DNA from: JBBKWG01 sp037968835
Lineage (GTDB): Bacteria > Pseudomonadota > Alphaproteobacteria > Rhodobacterales > Rhodobacteraceae
Direction of reading: 5' to 3'
DNA: 8,019 nucleotides
Assembly: GCA_037968835.1 (NCBI GenBank)
Contig: JBBKWG010000212.1
Coordinates: 1 to 8,019, forward strand
In this document: one piece after another, positions 1 through 6,591 of the stretch
Layout of the letters: the number at the start of each line of letters is the position of its first letter
Numbering within the stretch: position 1 is the first letter of the stretch
Made by a program: the position numbers and the translations under genes
The notes under the pieces: generated by a model
Database searches by the model: none
Told to the model about the DNA's origin: nothing
What the model saw: only the letters and a program-made list of their open reading frames with translations

Positions 1-41
1 GCGACTGGAAAACCGTTTCGCCGCGTGCAAGGGTGAGCGTC

Positions 42-437
42 ATGCGAAACCTGTTCCTGAGTATCCTGTTTGTCGCCGCACCGGCCTTTGCCGCAGATGT
101 CCCGCTTTCGCCACAGGCCTTCGAGGCGATGGTCATGGGCAAGACGTTCTCATATTCGACCGGCGGTGCTCCTTACGGTGCCGAGGAATATCTCGATGAC
201 CGGCGCGTTCGGTGGTCGTTCCTCGACGGCGAATGCCAGGACGGCGAGTGGTATGTTTCGGGCGACCAGATCTGCTTTCTCTACGAGTCCATCGAGGCCC
301 CGCAGTGCTGGAAGTTTTATCTCCGGAACGACAGGCTGATGGCGCGGTTTGAAAATGACCCGATGGCGACCGAGCTTTACGAAACCAACCGCCAGAACGA
401 ACCGCTTCTGTGCCTCGGGCCGAAAATCGGGGTGTAA
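42..437 (+). CDS. Small secreted protein of unknown function
   Basis: The 131-residue product begins with a clear signal peptide: a short basic start (MRN), a hydrophobic core and an AFA cleavage site near residue 17, so the mature form should be periplasmic. The mature part is acidic and aromatic-rich, with four cysteines (about residues 65, 78, 89 and 124) and the segments GEWYVSGDQICFLYE and QCWKFY, which suggest a small beta-rich, possibly disulfide-bonded fold. I recall similar uncharacterised proteins in Rhodobacteraceae, and it loosely resembles DUF995-type proteins, but I cannot assign a function. I chose ATG 42 because AAGGG at 29-33 lies 8 nt upstream. An in-frame GTG at 33 has no ribosome site, and the frame stays open to the window edge, so a longer form is not excluded. 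It converges on xseA with only 9 bp between the stops. Confidence 0.75.
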   Translation: MRNLFLSILFVAAPAFAADVPLSPQAFEAMVMGKTFSYSTGGAPYGAEEYLDDRRVRWSFLDGECQDGEWYVSGDQICFLYESIEAPQCWKFYLRNDRLMARFENDPMATELYETNRQNEPLLCLGPKIGV

Positions 438-446
438 CGCACTGGT

Positions 447-1994
447 TCAGAACAGCGACCCCTGATCGGGCGCATCCTTCTTCGCACCTGTCCGCGGAGC
501 CGCGCCCCCGGCCTGCGCCGCGACCCGTCCATCGCGAAACTCGATTTCCAGCGCACCGGCCTTGCGAGCATCCTCGGCCATCGTCACCACCTCATCGCCC
601 GCCCGAACCACCGCATAGCCGCGTTGCAACGTGGCCTGATAGCCGACGCTCTGGCGAACCCGGTCAAGTGCCTCCAGCCGGTCGGAAAGTCGGCGCAGGC
701 GGACTGCATAGACCGCATCGAGCCGTGGCGAAATCCGTTCCAGATCAACGCGCTGCCGGGCTAACCTGTCGCGCAATGGCGCCGGCCGCAGGCGTTGCGC
801 GACCGAGCCCAAAGCGTCCCGCTTTCGCGCGATCAGACGCATCAGACCCGGGCGCAGGCGAACCTCCCGACTGCCAAGCCGCTCGCTTTCCGAATTCAGC
901 CGCGCGCGCAATGTGGCGGGCCGCAGGGCACCGCTCAAGCGGACCAGTTCGGCCGCCTTGCGCTCGGTAAACCGCTCCAGCGCCCGCCACAGCGCGTCCT
1001 CGGCCCGGTCGAGCCGCTGACTTGGATCGCTCAGAAGCGATTCGAGCCGTGGCAGGATGCGGGCGAGATCGGACAGCCGCTGGCGACGCCGCGCGACGCC
1101 CTGGCTCAACGCCCGGCTCAGCCGCGCTTCCTGCTGGTCGACCCACGCCAGCAGTTCCAGACGCACCGGAACCGCCAGTTCCGCCGCAGCAGTCGGCGTC
1201 GGGGCGCGGCGATCCGATACGAAGTCGATCAGCGTCGTATCGGTCTCGTGTCCGACCGCCGAAATCAACGGGATCACGCTGTCCGCTGCCGCCCGCGCGA
1301 CGATCTCTTCGTTGAACCCCCACAGGTCCTCGATCGACCCGCCGCCGCGCGCGACGATGATCAGATCCGGACGCGGCAAGGTGCCGCCCGGCGTCAGCGC
1401 ATTGAAGCCCCGGATCGCATTGGCCACCTCGGACGCGCACGCAGCCCCCTGCACTGCAACCGGCCAGATCAGCACTTTCCTCGGAAACCGTTCGCGCAGG
1501 CGGTGCAGGATATCGCGGATGACCGCACCGGACGGAGACGTAACGACGCCAATGATATCAGGCAGATACGGCAAGGGCTTCTTGCGTTCCGGCGCGAATA
1601 AACCTTCGGCCTCAAGCGCCTTCTTGCGCTTTTCCAGCATCGCCATCAGCGCGCCCTGACCGGCAACCGCAACCTCGTCGACGTTCATGTTGTATTTCGA
1701 CTGCGCCCCGAACGTGGTCAGCCGCCCGGTGACGACCACTTCAAGCCCCTCCTCGGGCACCACGCTCAATGCCTCGATCTGGCCCTTCCACGTCGTGCAA
1801 CTCAGGACGTTCCGGTCATCCTTGATGTCGTAATAAAGATGCCCCGAGCGCGCGCGGAACACCCGACCGACCTCGCCGCGCACCCGGATGCGCCCAAACT
1901 CGCCCTCGATCACGCGCTTGACCGCGCCCGCGATCTCCGAGACCGAGAATTCGGGGGCGTTCTGTCCCGGACTTGGATCGTCGATCAGGTCCAT
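447..1994 (-). CDS. xseA: Exodeoxyribonuclease VII large subunit
   Basis: Large subunit of exonuclease VII, which with several XseB subunits degrades single-stranded DNA from both ends in the cytoplasm during repair and mutagenic-DNA removal. The 515-residue product is longer than the E. coli protein (about 456). In order: an N-terminal OB-fold (about residues 14-110) with the GHLYYDIKD segment; the catalytic domain, with VVTSPSGAVIRDILHRL near 150-166, VARGGGSIEDLW at 214-225 and SAVGHETDTTLIDF near 245-258; a long Arg/Leu-rich helical region (about 280-445) with repeated units; then the conserved LQRGYAVVR (456-464) and a charged, variable tail ending QGSLF. The ATG at 1994 has AAGGG about 10 nt upstream. 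No xseB is in the window. The gene is divergent from purD and convergent with the small secreted protein. Identification is secure. Confidence 0.97.
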   Translation of the reverse strand: MDLIDDPSPGQNAPEFSVSEIAGAVKRVIEGEFGRIRVRGEVGRVFRARSGHLYYDIKDDRNVLSCTTWKGQIEALSVVPEEGLEVVVTGRLTTFGAQSKYNMNVDEVAVAGQGALMAMLEKRKKALEAEGLFAPERKKPLPYLPDIIGVVTSPSGAVIRDILHRLRERFPRKVLIWPVAVQGAACASEVANAIRGFNALTPGGTLPRPDLIIVARGGGSIEDLWGFNEEIVARAAADSVIPLISAVGHETDTTLIDFVSDRRAPTPTAAAELAVPVRLELLAWVDQQEARLSRALSQGVARRRQRLSDLARILPRLESLLSDPSQRLDRAEDALWRALERFTERKAAELVRLSGALRPATLRARLNSESERLGSREVRLRPGLMRLIARKRDALGSVAQRLRPAPLRDRLARQRVDLERISPRLDAVYAVRLRRLSDRLEALDRVRQSVGYQATLQRGYAVVRAGDEVVTMAEDARKAGALEIEFRDGRVAAQAGGAAPRTGAKKDAPDQGSLF

Positions 1995-2086
1995 CCGCTG
2001 TCATCCCTTCTGCCGCACGCCGTGCCCTTGCCCGCGCCGGTGATTTCTTGTTTATCCGGGCCGACCATACCAAAAGGGCGCGCGAG
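1995..2086. promoter_or_regulatory. Divergent xseA/purD control region
   Basis: These 92 bp separate two divergent genes and must hold both promoters unless these lie inside the coding regions. For purD, TTGCCC (2028-2033) and TTTATC (2051-2056) are 17 bp apart and form a weak sigma70-like pair (4/6 and 3/6 matches). A ribosome site AAGGG (2074-2078) sits 8 nt before the TTG start of purD. For xseA, only the Shine-Dalgarno-like AAGGG is clear; no convincing -35/-10 pair is visible on that strand. The promoter assignment is inference. Confidence 0.35.
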
Positions 2087-3349
2087 TTGAACATCCTGAT
2101 CCTTGGCGGTGGCGGGCGCGAGCATTCGTTGGCCTGGGCCGCGATGCAGAACCCGAAATGCGACCGCCTGATCGTTGCTCCCGGCAACGCCGGAATTGCA
2201 GCCATCGCGGAATGCGCCGCGCTCGATATCGTCGATGGCAGCGCGGTCGTGACCTTCGTTGACGAGAACGCCATTGATTTCGTCATCATCGGTCCCGAAG
2301 CGCCGCTGGCGGCAGGCGTCGCCGACGAATTGCGCAACGCCGGATGCCTTGTGTTCGGCCCCTCGCGCGCGGCCGCAGAACTGGAAGCGTCCAAGCGTTT
2401 CACCAAGGAAATATGCGACGCTTCAGGCGCGCCGACCGCCGCCTGGGCGCAATTCAGCGCCGCCGAACCGGCACGCGCCTATATCCGCCAACAGGGTGCT
2501 CCGATCGTCGTCAAGGCCGACGGACTGGCTGCCGGCAAAGGCGTGATCGTCGCGATGAGCGAGGCCGAAGCACTCGCCGCGATAGACGATATGTTCTCGG
2601 GCACGTTCGGCGCGGCGGGTGCCGAGGTCGTTATCGAGGAATTCATGGACGGTGAAGAAGCCAGCTTCTTCGTGCTCTGCGACGGCGAAACCGCACTGCC
2701 CATCGGCACCGCGCAGGACCACAAGCGCGTCGGCGAAGGCGACATCGGGCCGAACACCGGCGGCATGGGCGCCTATTCGCCCGCGCCCGTCCTGACCGAC
2801 GCCATCGCCGCGCGCGCCATGGACGAAATCATCCGCCCGACGCTCGCGGAAATGACCCGGCGCGGCACTCCTTATCAGGGCGTGCTTTACGCCGGTCTGA
2901 TGATCAAGGACGGCGCTCCACGGCTTGTCGAATACAACGCGCGCTTCGGCGATCCCGAATGTCAGGTCCTGATGATGCGCCTCGGCGCGCAGGCGCTGGA
3001 TCTGATGCTCGCCACCGCCGAGGGGCGTCTGGGCGAGGCGCAACTCACGTGGGCCGACGATCACGCGATAACGGTGGTTCTTGCGGCAAAGGGGTATCCG
3101 GACACCTACGCCAAGGGATCGCGAATCGGCGGGCTGGAGGATTTGCGCGAAGACAGCCGCAACCAGACGTTCCACGCCGGAACCGCAACCCGCGACGGCC
3201 ACATAGTAGCGACCGGCGGACGTGTGCTGAACGTGACCGCCCGTGGTGCGTCCCTCCGCGAAGCCCGCGACGCCGCCTATGCGATGGTGGATCGGATCGA
3301 CTGGCCCGACGGCTTCTGTCGCCGCGACATCGGCTGGCGCGCGCTCTGA
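2087..3349 (+). CDS. purD: Phosphoribosylamine-glycine ligase (GAR synthetase)
   Basis: Cytoplasmic ATP-grasp enzyme that joins 5-phosphoribosylamine and glycine, using ATP, to give glycinamide ribonucleotide, the second step of de novo purine synthesis. The 420-residue product has near-normal family length (E. coli 429). It starts MNILILGGGGREHSLAW, the typical N-domain glycine loop. Further motifs: KADGLAAGKGV (143-153), the ATP-grasp nucleotide loop; HKRVGEGDIGPNTGGMGAY (212-230); and EYNARFGDPECQ (282-293), the metal/phosphate-binding segment; then the C-domain. I chose TTG 2087 because it gives exactly the family N-terminus and has AAGGG 8 nt upstream. The in-frame ATG at 1973 would add 38 unrelated residues reaching back into xseA. 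The gene stands alone: divergent from xseA, convergent with the transglycosylase gene, with no other pur gene in view. Confidence 0.96.
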   Translation: MNILILGGGGREHSLAWAAMQNPKCDRLIVAPGNAGIAAIAECAALDIVDGSAVVTFVDENAIDFVIIGPEAPLAAGVADELRNAGCLVFGPSRAAAELEASKRFTKEICDASGAPTAAWAQFSAAEPARAYIRQQGAPIVVKADGLAAGKGVIVAMSEAEALAAIDDMFSGTFGAAGAEVVIEEFMDGEEASFFVLCDGETALPIGTAQDHKRVGEGDIGPNTGGMGAYSPAPVLTDAIAARAMDEIIRPTLAEMTRRGTPYQGVLYAGLMIKDGAPRLVEYNARFGDPECQVLMMRLGAQALDLMLATAEGRLGEAQLTWADDHAITVVLAAKGYPDTYAKGSRIGGLEDLREDSRNQTFHAGTATRDGHIVATGGRVLNVTARGASLREARDAAYAMVDRIDWPDGFCRRDIGWRAL

Positions 3350-3372
3350 AGGCGTTCACCCTGTCGCAAATA

Positions 3373-3431
3373 CCTCGGGGATGGCGGCCAAAGGCCGACG
3401 GGGCAGCGCCCCAATCCCTCAGCGCCCGAGG
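3373..3431. repeat. Nested inverted-repeat element between convergent genes
   Basis: Two hairpins lie side by side inside a longer stem. The outer arms CCTCGGG (3373-3379) and CCCGAGG (3425-3431) are perfect inverted repeats. Inside are CGGCC-AAA-GGCCG (3385-3397) and GGGGC-AGC-GCCCC (3400-3412). The right outer arm lies within the last codons of the transglycosylase gene, whose stop is at 3419-3421. I see no T-tract, so it is not a classical intrinsic terminator, but its place after purD and after the convergent gene suits a bidirectional transcription end or mRNA-stabilising structure. From memory, similar CAAATACCTCGGGG / GGGGCAGCGCCCC blocks recur between genes in Rhodobacteraceae, which would make it a REP-like dispersed repeat. 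No second copy occurs in this window. Confidence 0.55.
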
Positions 3432-3985
3432 ATCGCCGTCACATATCCTTGTGTCTCACGGTAAGGTGGCACGCCGCCGTATTTCGTGACCGCTTCGGGA
3501 CCGGCGTTATAGGCCGCGAGCGCCAGTTTCCAGGACCGGAAGGTGCGATACTGGGTCGCCAGATATCGCGCGCCGCCTTCAAGGTTTTGCATCGGATCGC
3601 CGGGATTGACGCCCAACGCGCGCGCCGTGGCCGGCATGAGCTGGGCCAGCCCCATCGCGCCCTTCACCGATCTGGCGCGCGGGTTCCATCCGGATTCCTG
3701 CTGCACGAGGCGCAGGAAAAGATCTTCGGGGATGCCGTGACGACGCGCGGCAGAGCGGGCGTGGTCAAGATACTGACCGCGATAATTCCCCGAAAAACGC
3801 GGCACCGTGGCGATGTCCTTCGGGCGAAGCCGGACCGAATTGGCGTATTGCTGCGAGGCGCGACCATCCAGAAAACTGGTCTGTCGCGCGAAAATCGCGC
3901 CGCGCGCCTTGGACGTGACCGCTTCGGCCAACGCTGGCGACGTTCCAATACACAATAAAAGAAATAGCGTCCCACACCAACGCAT
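3419..3985 (-). CDS. Periplasmic lytic transglycosylase, SLT domain
   Basis: Predicted peptidoglycan lytic transglycosylase, which cleaves the MurNAc-GlcNAc bond to give 1,6-anhydromuropeptides in the periplasm. The 188-residue product has a signal peptide (hydrophobic core 6-15, cleavage around PALA-EA at 20-21), a linker of about 50 residues, and one compact SLT domain (about 72-188). The catalytic glutamate is E97 in VQQESGW. It is followed by GAMGLAQLMPATARALGV (109-126), NLEGGARYLATQY (134-146) and LAAYNAGPEAVTKYGGVPPY (156-175), all hallmark SLT motifs. There is no LysM, SPOR or other wall-binding domain, so this is a minimal enzyme. A Cys at position 4 lies too early for a lipobox. The ATG at 3985 has a G-rich ribosome site (GGGGGGAT) just upstream. 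It is divergent from ssb, an arrangement I recall from related genomes. The exact subfamily name is uncertain. Confidence 0.92.
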   Translation of the reverse strand: MRWCGTLFLLLCIGTSPALAEAVTSKARGAIFARQTSFLDGRASQQYANSVRLRPKDIATVPRFSGNYRGQYLDHARSAARRHGIPEDLFLRLVQQESGWNPRARSVKGAMGLAQLMPATARALGVNPGDPMQNLEGGARYLATQYRTFRSWKLALAAYNAGPEAVTKYGGVPPYRETQGYVTAILGR

Positions 3986-4128
3986 AAGATCCCCCCGAAC
4001 CTGTAACGCAGCGCACCATGACCGATTTTCCCTGCAATTTCCAGCCTTGTGCCGGTTGAACCCCTGTTAACCATGGACGCCCAAGTATAGTGTCCGCGAA
4101 CAAACGAGATTCGGAGCGAAGGTGGAAC
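3986..4128. promoter_or_regulatory. Divergent transglycosylase/ssb control region
   Basis: The best element is TATAGT (4086-4091), a 5/6 match to a sigma70 -10 box on the + strand. The best -35 at normal spacing is poor: CTGTTA at 4064-4069, 16 bp away. Transcription would begin near 4098, leaving a leader of about 30 nt before ssb. The ribosome site GAAGG (4118-4122) precedes ATG 4129. A small imperfect dyad, GGTTGA/TTAACC (4054-4059 and 4067-4072), lies upstream and could be an operator, but this is weak. I found no alphaproteobacterial SOS box (GTTC-N7-GTTC direct repeat). No clear promoter is visible for the transglycosylase. Confidence 0.4.
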
Positions 4129-4617
4129 ATGGCGGGTTCGGTAAATAAAGTGATTCTGGTCGGCAATCTGGGCCGCGACCCCGAAGTGCGGACGTTCCAG
4201 AACGGCGGCAAGGTCTGCAATCTGCGGATTGCCACCAGCGATACTTGGAAAGACAAACAGTCGGGCGAACGCAAAGAGCGCACGGAATGGCACTCGGTCG
4301 CGATCTTTTCCGAACCGCTGGCACGAACGGCCGAGCAATATCTGAAAAAGGGCTCGAAGGTCTATCTGGAAGGCCAGCTTGAAACCCGCAAATGGCAGGA
4401 CCAGTCCGGCCAGGACCGCTATTCGACCGAGGTCGTTCTGCGCCCCTACAATTCGACGATGGTGATGCTTGACGGGCGCAGCGAAGGTGGCGGCGGTTCC
4501 AGTCAGGGCGGCGACGACCGTGGCGGCGGCTATGGTGGCGAATACGACAGCACCAGCACCGGCGGCAGCAGCCGTGCGCCCGCGTCCAACGATCTGGATG
4601 ACGAAATCCCGTTCTGA
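4129..4617 (+). CDS. ssb: Single-stranded DNA-binding protein
   Basis: Homotetrameric protein that coats single-stranded DNA at replication forks and repair sites and recruits partner proteins. The 162-residue product has the OB-fold in residues 1-113: it starts AGSVNKVILVGNLGRDPEV, with W40, W55, F60 and W89 in the spots of the DNA-stacking aromatics of E. coli SSB, and VYLEGQLETRKW at 78-89. A Gly/Ser-rich disordered linker (about 118-150) leads to the acidic tip DDEIPF, which binds partners such as exonucleases and helicases. ATG 4129 gives the family N-terminus with GAAGG 6 nt upstream. An in-frame GTG at 4090 overlaps the likely -10 box and would add 13 unrelated residues, so it is rejected. 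This is a full-length chromosomal-type SSB with no sign of phage origin. Confidence 0.97.
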   Translation: MAGSVNKVILVGNLGRDPEVRTFQNGGKVCNLRIATSDTWKDKQSGERKERTEWHSVAIFSEPLARTAEQYLKKGSKVYLEGQLETRKWQDQSGQDRYSTEVVLRPYNSTMVMLDGRSEGGGGSSQGGDDRGGGYGGEYDSTSTGGSSRAPASNDLDDEIPF

Positions 4618-4788
4618 TCCGACTCGTTACGCCTCAAAGATCATCCCTGATACGCACGATTGAAGATGCGCAGCGCCCCTGTTGCGGGTGTAGCGCATTG
4701 ACGATCCGCGCCATGCCGCAACGAATGCAACCTCGGTTGTGATTGCGACGCATTGTTCCTCGGATGATCGCCAGGCGGTCACGGCAGT
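4618..4788. other. Gap between convergent ssb and aroB
   Basis: These 171 bp hold no credible gene. The main structure is the hairpin at 4666-4698, listed separately. A second, weaker one is CAAC-CTCG-GTTG (4728-4739), flanked by AATGC (4724-4728) and GCATT (4750-4754), which could form alternative longer pairing; it lies 3' of aroB and might end that transcript. There is no T-tract on either strand. The region therefore looks like the shared 3' end of two transcription units. Confidence 0.5.
4666..4698 (+). terminator. Hairpin after ssb, possible terminator
   Basis: The arms ATGCGC (4666-4671) and GCGCAT (4693-4698) pair perfectly. After one A-A mismatch the stem continues with GCGCCC (4673-4678) against GGGTGT (4686-4691), closing a 7-nt loop. 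That inner part includes two G.U pairs, which work only in RNA from the + strand; the other strand would have A-C mismatches. The structure thus belongs to the ssb transcript, about 50 nt past its stop. There is no following U-run, so it may be a Rho-dependent or stabilising 3' end rather than a classical terminator. Confidence 0.45.
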
Positions 4789-5904
4789 TCAGCGCGCCCG
4801 AAGTGCGTCGTCCAGCACCGCTGTCAGAACCTCGCGCGGAACCTGATCGGTCACGAACGCCTCACCAATGCCGCGCACCATGACAAAGTGCATCCGGCCG
4901 TCGATGACCTTCTTGTCCTGTCCCATCAACTCGATCAGTGCCTCGGCCCCCGGCAGTGTGCCCGGAATGTCGCCAAGATCGGCCTTCATTCCCATCGCCT
5001 TCAGATGCGCGCGCACGCGGCTCGGATCTTCCTGCGAACACAGTCCCAGACGGGCCGAGGTTTCGAACGCAAGCGCGCAGCCGATGGCGACGCCTTCGCC
5101 GTGCAACAACCGCTGCGAATACCCCGTCGCCGCTTCCAGCGCGTGACAAAAGGTGTGGCCGAGGTTCAACAGCGCCCGCTCGCCCTGTTCGGTTTCGTCG
5201 CGCACGACGATATCGGCTTTCATCTGAACCGAGCGCCGGACCGCTTCGGCCCGGAGCCCGGCGTCACCTGCCGCCATCGCGGGTCCGTGGGTTTCGAGCC
5301 ATGCGAAAAAGTCCGCGTCGCCTAGCAATCCGTATTTCACCACTTCGCCGTAACCGGCCAGAAAATCTCGTGGCGTCAATGTGTTAAGCACGTCGATGTC
5401 GGCCAGAACCAGCACCGGCTGGTGGAACGCGCCGATCAGGTTCTTTCCCGCCGGAGAGTTGATCGCGGTCTTGCCGCCGACCGAGCTGTCGACCTGCGCC
5501 AGAAGCGAGGTCGGGATCTGAACATAGCGCACACCGCGCCGCAGGATCGCGGCCGCGAACCCGGCCAGATCGCCGATCACCCCGCCGCCAAGCGCGATGA
5601 CAAGACCGTTGCGCTCGATTTTCTGTTCCAGAAGCCACTCGAGGGTCCGTTCCAGCCCCGCCCAGCCCTTGGTTGCCTCGCCGGGTGCCAGCGCCAGCGC
5701 CGACATGGCAATGCCCGCCGCCTCCAGCCCCAGACGCAGCGTTTCCAGATGCGCCGCCGCGACAGTCTCGTCGCTGACAACGGCCACCCGCGATCCGCTC
5801 ACCAAAGGTGCGATTTCCGCGCCTGCCTTGGCCAACAGCCCCGACCCGATGAGCACGTCGTAAGCGCGTTCGCCAAGTGCCACATGGACCGTTTCAATCG
5901 TCAT
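4789..5904 (-). CDS. aroB: 3-dehydroquinate synthase
   Basis: Cytoplasmic NAD+- and divalent-metal-dependent enzyme that converts DAHP to 3-dehydroquinate, the second step of the shikimate pathway to aromatic amino acids and folate. The 371-residue product has normal length (E. coli 362). Visible motifs: VIALGGGVIGDLAGFAAAI (102-120), the NAD-binding glycine loop; PTSLLAQVDSSVGGKTAIN (131-149); GKNLIGAFHQP (153-163); and the metal ligands E187 (in AGYGEVVKYG), H250 (in NLGHTFCHALE) and H268 (in LLHGEGVAIG). ATG 5904 overlaps the aroK stop as ATGA and has a strong GGAGGT site. A longer in-frame reading into aroK exists but is not needed. It is second in an aroK-aroB operon, so supply of the two enzymes is coupled. 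Confidence 0.97.
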   Translation of the reverse strand: MTIETVHVALGERAYDVLIGSGLLAKAGAEIAPLVSGSRVAVVSDETVAAAHLETLRLGLEAAGIAMSALALAPGEATKGWAGLERTLEWLLEQKIERNGLVIALGGGVIGDLAGFAAAILRRGVRYVQIPTSLLAQVDSSVGGKTAINSPAGKNLIGAFHQPVLVLADIDVLNTLTPRDFLAGYGEVVKYGLLGDADFFAWLETHGPAMAAGDAGLRAEAVRRSVQMKADIVVRDETEQGERALLNLGHTFCHALEAATGYSQRLLHGEGVAIGCALAFETSARLGLCSQEDPSRVRAHLKAMGMKADLGDIPGTLPGAEALIELMGQDKKVIDGRMHFVMVRGIGEAFVTDQVPREVLTAVLDDALRAR

Positions 5905-6449
5905 CCGTTGACCTCCAGAACGTCGGCACGCGTCAGCAGGGCCGTGACCACGCGCTCGGTCATATCGTCGATCGAAAACGCGGCATCGGCGTCGACGACC
6001 AGATCGGCCTTGGCATAATCGGGTTGGCGGGCGTGATATATCGTGGTCAGCGAGCCAAACGGATCGCCACTTCTCAGAAGCGGTCGGTTGGACTTGTGCC
6101 GGACCCGCGCCCACAGCAAATCCAGTTCGGCGCGAAGCCAGACCGACACGCCGTCGCGCGAGATCATCTCGCGATTGCCGACCTTCAGAAACGCGCCGCC
6201 GCCGGTCGATAATACCCCCGGTTCGGCGTGCAAAAGCCGCTCGATCACCTGGCTTTCCTTGTCGCGAAAGAACGGCTCGCCATCGCGGTCGAAGATCTCG
6301 GCGATCGTCATGTTCGCCGCCGTCTCGATCTCGGCATCGCTGTCCAGAAAGCGAACGCCAAGGCGACGGGCCAACGCGGTGCCGATCGCGGTTTTCCCCG
6401 CGCCCATCATGCCGACGAGCACAACGCTCTTTTTCAGACGGAATGGCAA
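5901..6449 (-). CDS. aroK: Shikimate kinase
   Basis: P-loop kinase that phosphorylates shikimate to shikimate 3-phosphate with ATP, the fifth step of the shikimate pathway. From TTG 6449 it has 182 residues, normal for the family. Motifs: Walker A GMMGAGKT (13-20), LDSD (35-38), FFRDKE (60-65), STGGGAF (81-87), the shikimate-binding glycine run, and NRPLL (121-125) in the lid. The start is uncertain. TTG 6449 gives MPFRLKKSVVLVGMMGAGKT, a natural kinase N-terminus, but has a poor ribosome site. TTG 6551 lies upstream of the likely -10 box and adds 34 unrelated residues. An ATG at 6469 is out of frame (see findings). It is divergent from the microprotein gene and first in the aroK-aroB operon. 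Function is secure, the start is not. Confidence 0.95.
   Translation of the reverse strand: MPFRLKKSVVLVGMMGAGKTAIGTALARRLGVRFLDSDAEIETAANMTIAEIFDRDGEPFFRDKESQVIERLLHAEPGVLSTGGGAFLKVGNREMISRDGVSVWLRAELDLLWARVRHKSNRPLLRSGDPFGSLTTIYHARQPDYAKADLVVDADAAFSIDDMTERVVTALLTRADVLEVNG
5911..5916 (-). promoter_or_regulatory. Strong ribosome site for aroB within aroK
   Basis: GGAGGT on the minus strand lies 6 nt before the aroB ATG, inside the last codons of aroK. With the ATGA stop/start overlap this fixes the aroB start and indicates translational coupling with independent ribosome loading. Confidence 0.8.
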
Positions 6450-6591
6450 AACGGCAGCGTCCCGCTCATCTTTTCTAACTTTGGCATTGAATGGCGTGAT
6501 CTTGCCGAAAAGACCAGTTATAAAGCAGAAAGAACCGCGGGAATGCGGCAAGGACCTGCTGGAAAGGTCAGAGGCAAAAGGGTTTTTTCGG
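6450..6591. promoter_or_regulatory. Divergent aroK/microprotein control region
   Basis: On the minus strand TATAAC (6517-6522) matches the -10 box in 5 of 6 places and would start an aroK transcript near 6510, giving a leader of 40-60 nt. No good -35 is seen at the right distance. The same AT block reads TATAAA (6519-6524) on the plus strand, so it may serve both directions. The plus side has AAAGGG (6577-6582), 9 nt before ATG 6592, as ribosome site. No attenuator rich in aromatic codons is seen. Confidence 0.4.

Noticed and set aside
1..36. Possible C-terminal end of an upstream gene (frame 1, ending TGA at 34-36, overlapping GTG 33)
   Set aside because: Only 11 codons are visible with no recognisable motif, and another frame is also open to the edge, so it cannot be supported.
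420..430. CCGA-AAA-TCGG hairpin between the convergent genes as a terminator
   Set aside because: It has only a 4-bp stem, lies inside coding sequence and has no T-tract.
410..1659. Long open frames on the + strand opposite xseA (410-970, 795-1601, 1057-1659)
   Set aside because: They are Arg/Pro/Ala-rich antisense shadows of xseA in high-GC DNA with no ribosome sites or domains.
4125..4139. GAAC-N7-GTTC at the start of ssb as a possible SOS box
   Set aside because: The alphaproteobacterial LexA site is a direct repeat (GTTC-N7-GTTC); this is an inverted repeat that runs into the coding sequence, and its second half is explained by ssb codons.
5422..6018. Open frame of 198 codons on the + strand opposite aroB and aroK
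   Set aside because: It crosses the two real genes, has shadow-type composition and no recognisable motif.
6434..6469. Leader peptide attenuator for aromatic biosynthesis
   Set aside because: The 11-residue frame has one Phe and no Trp or Tyr run, and no terminator/antiterminator pair is seen, so amino-acid attenuation is not supported; other readings are kept in the findings.
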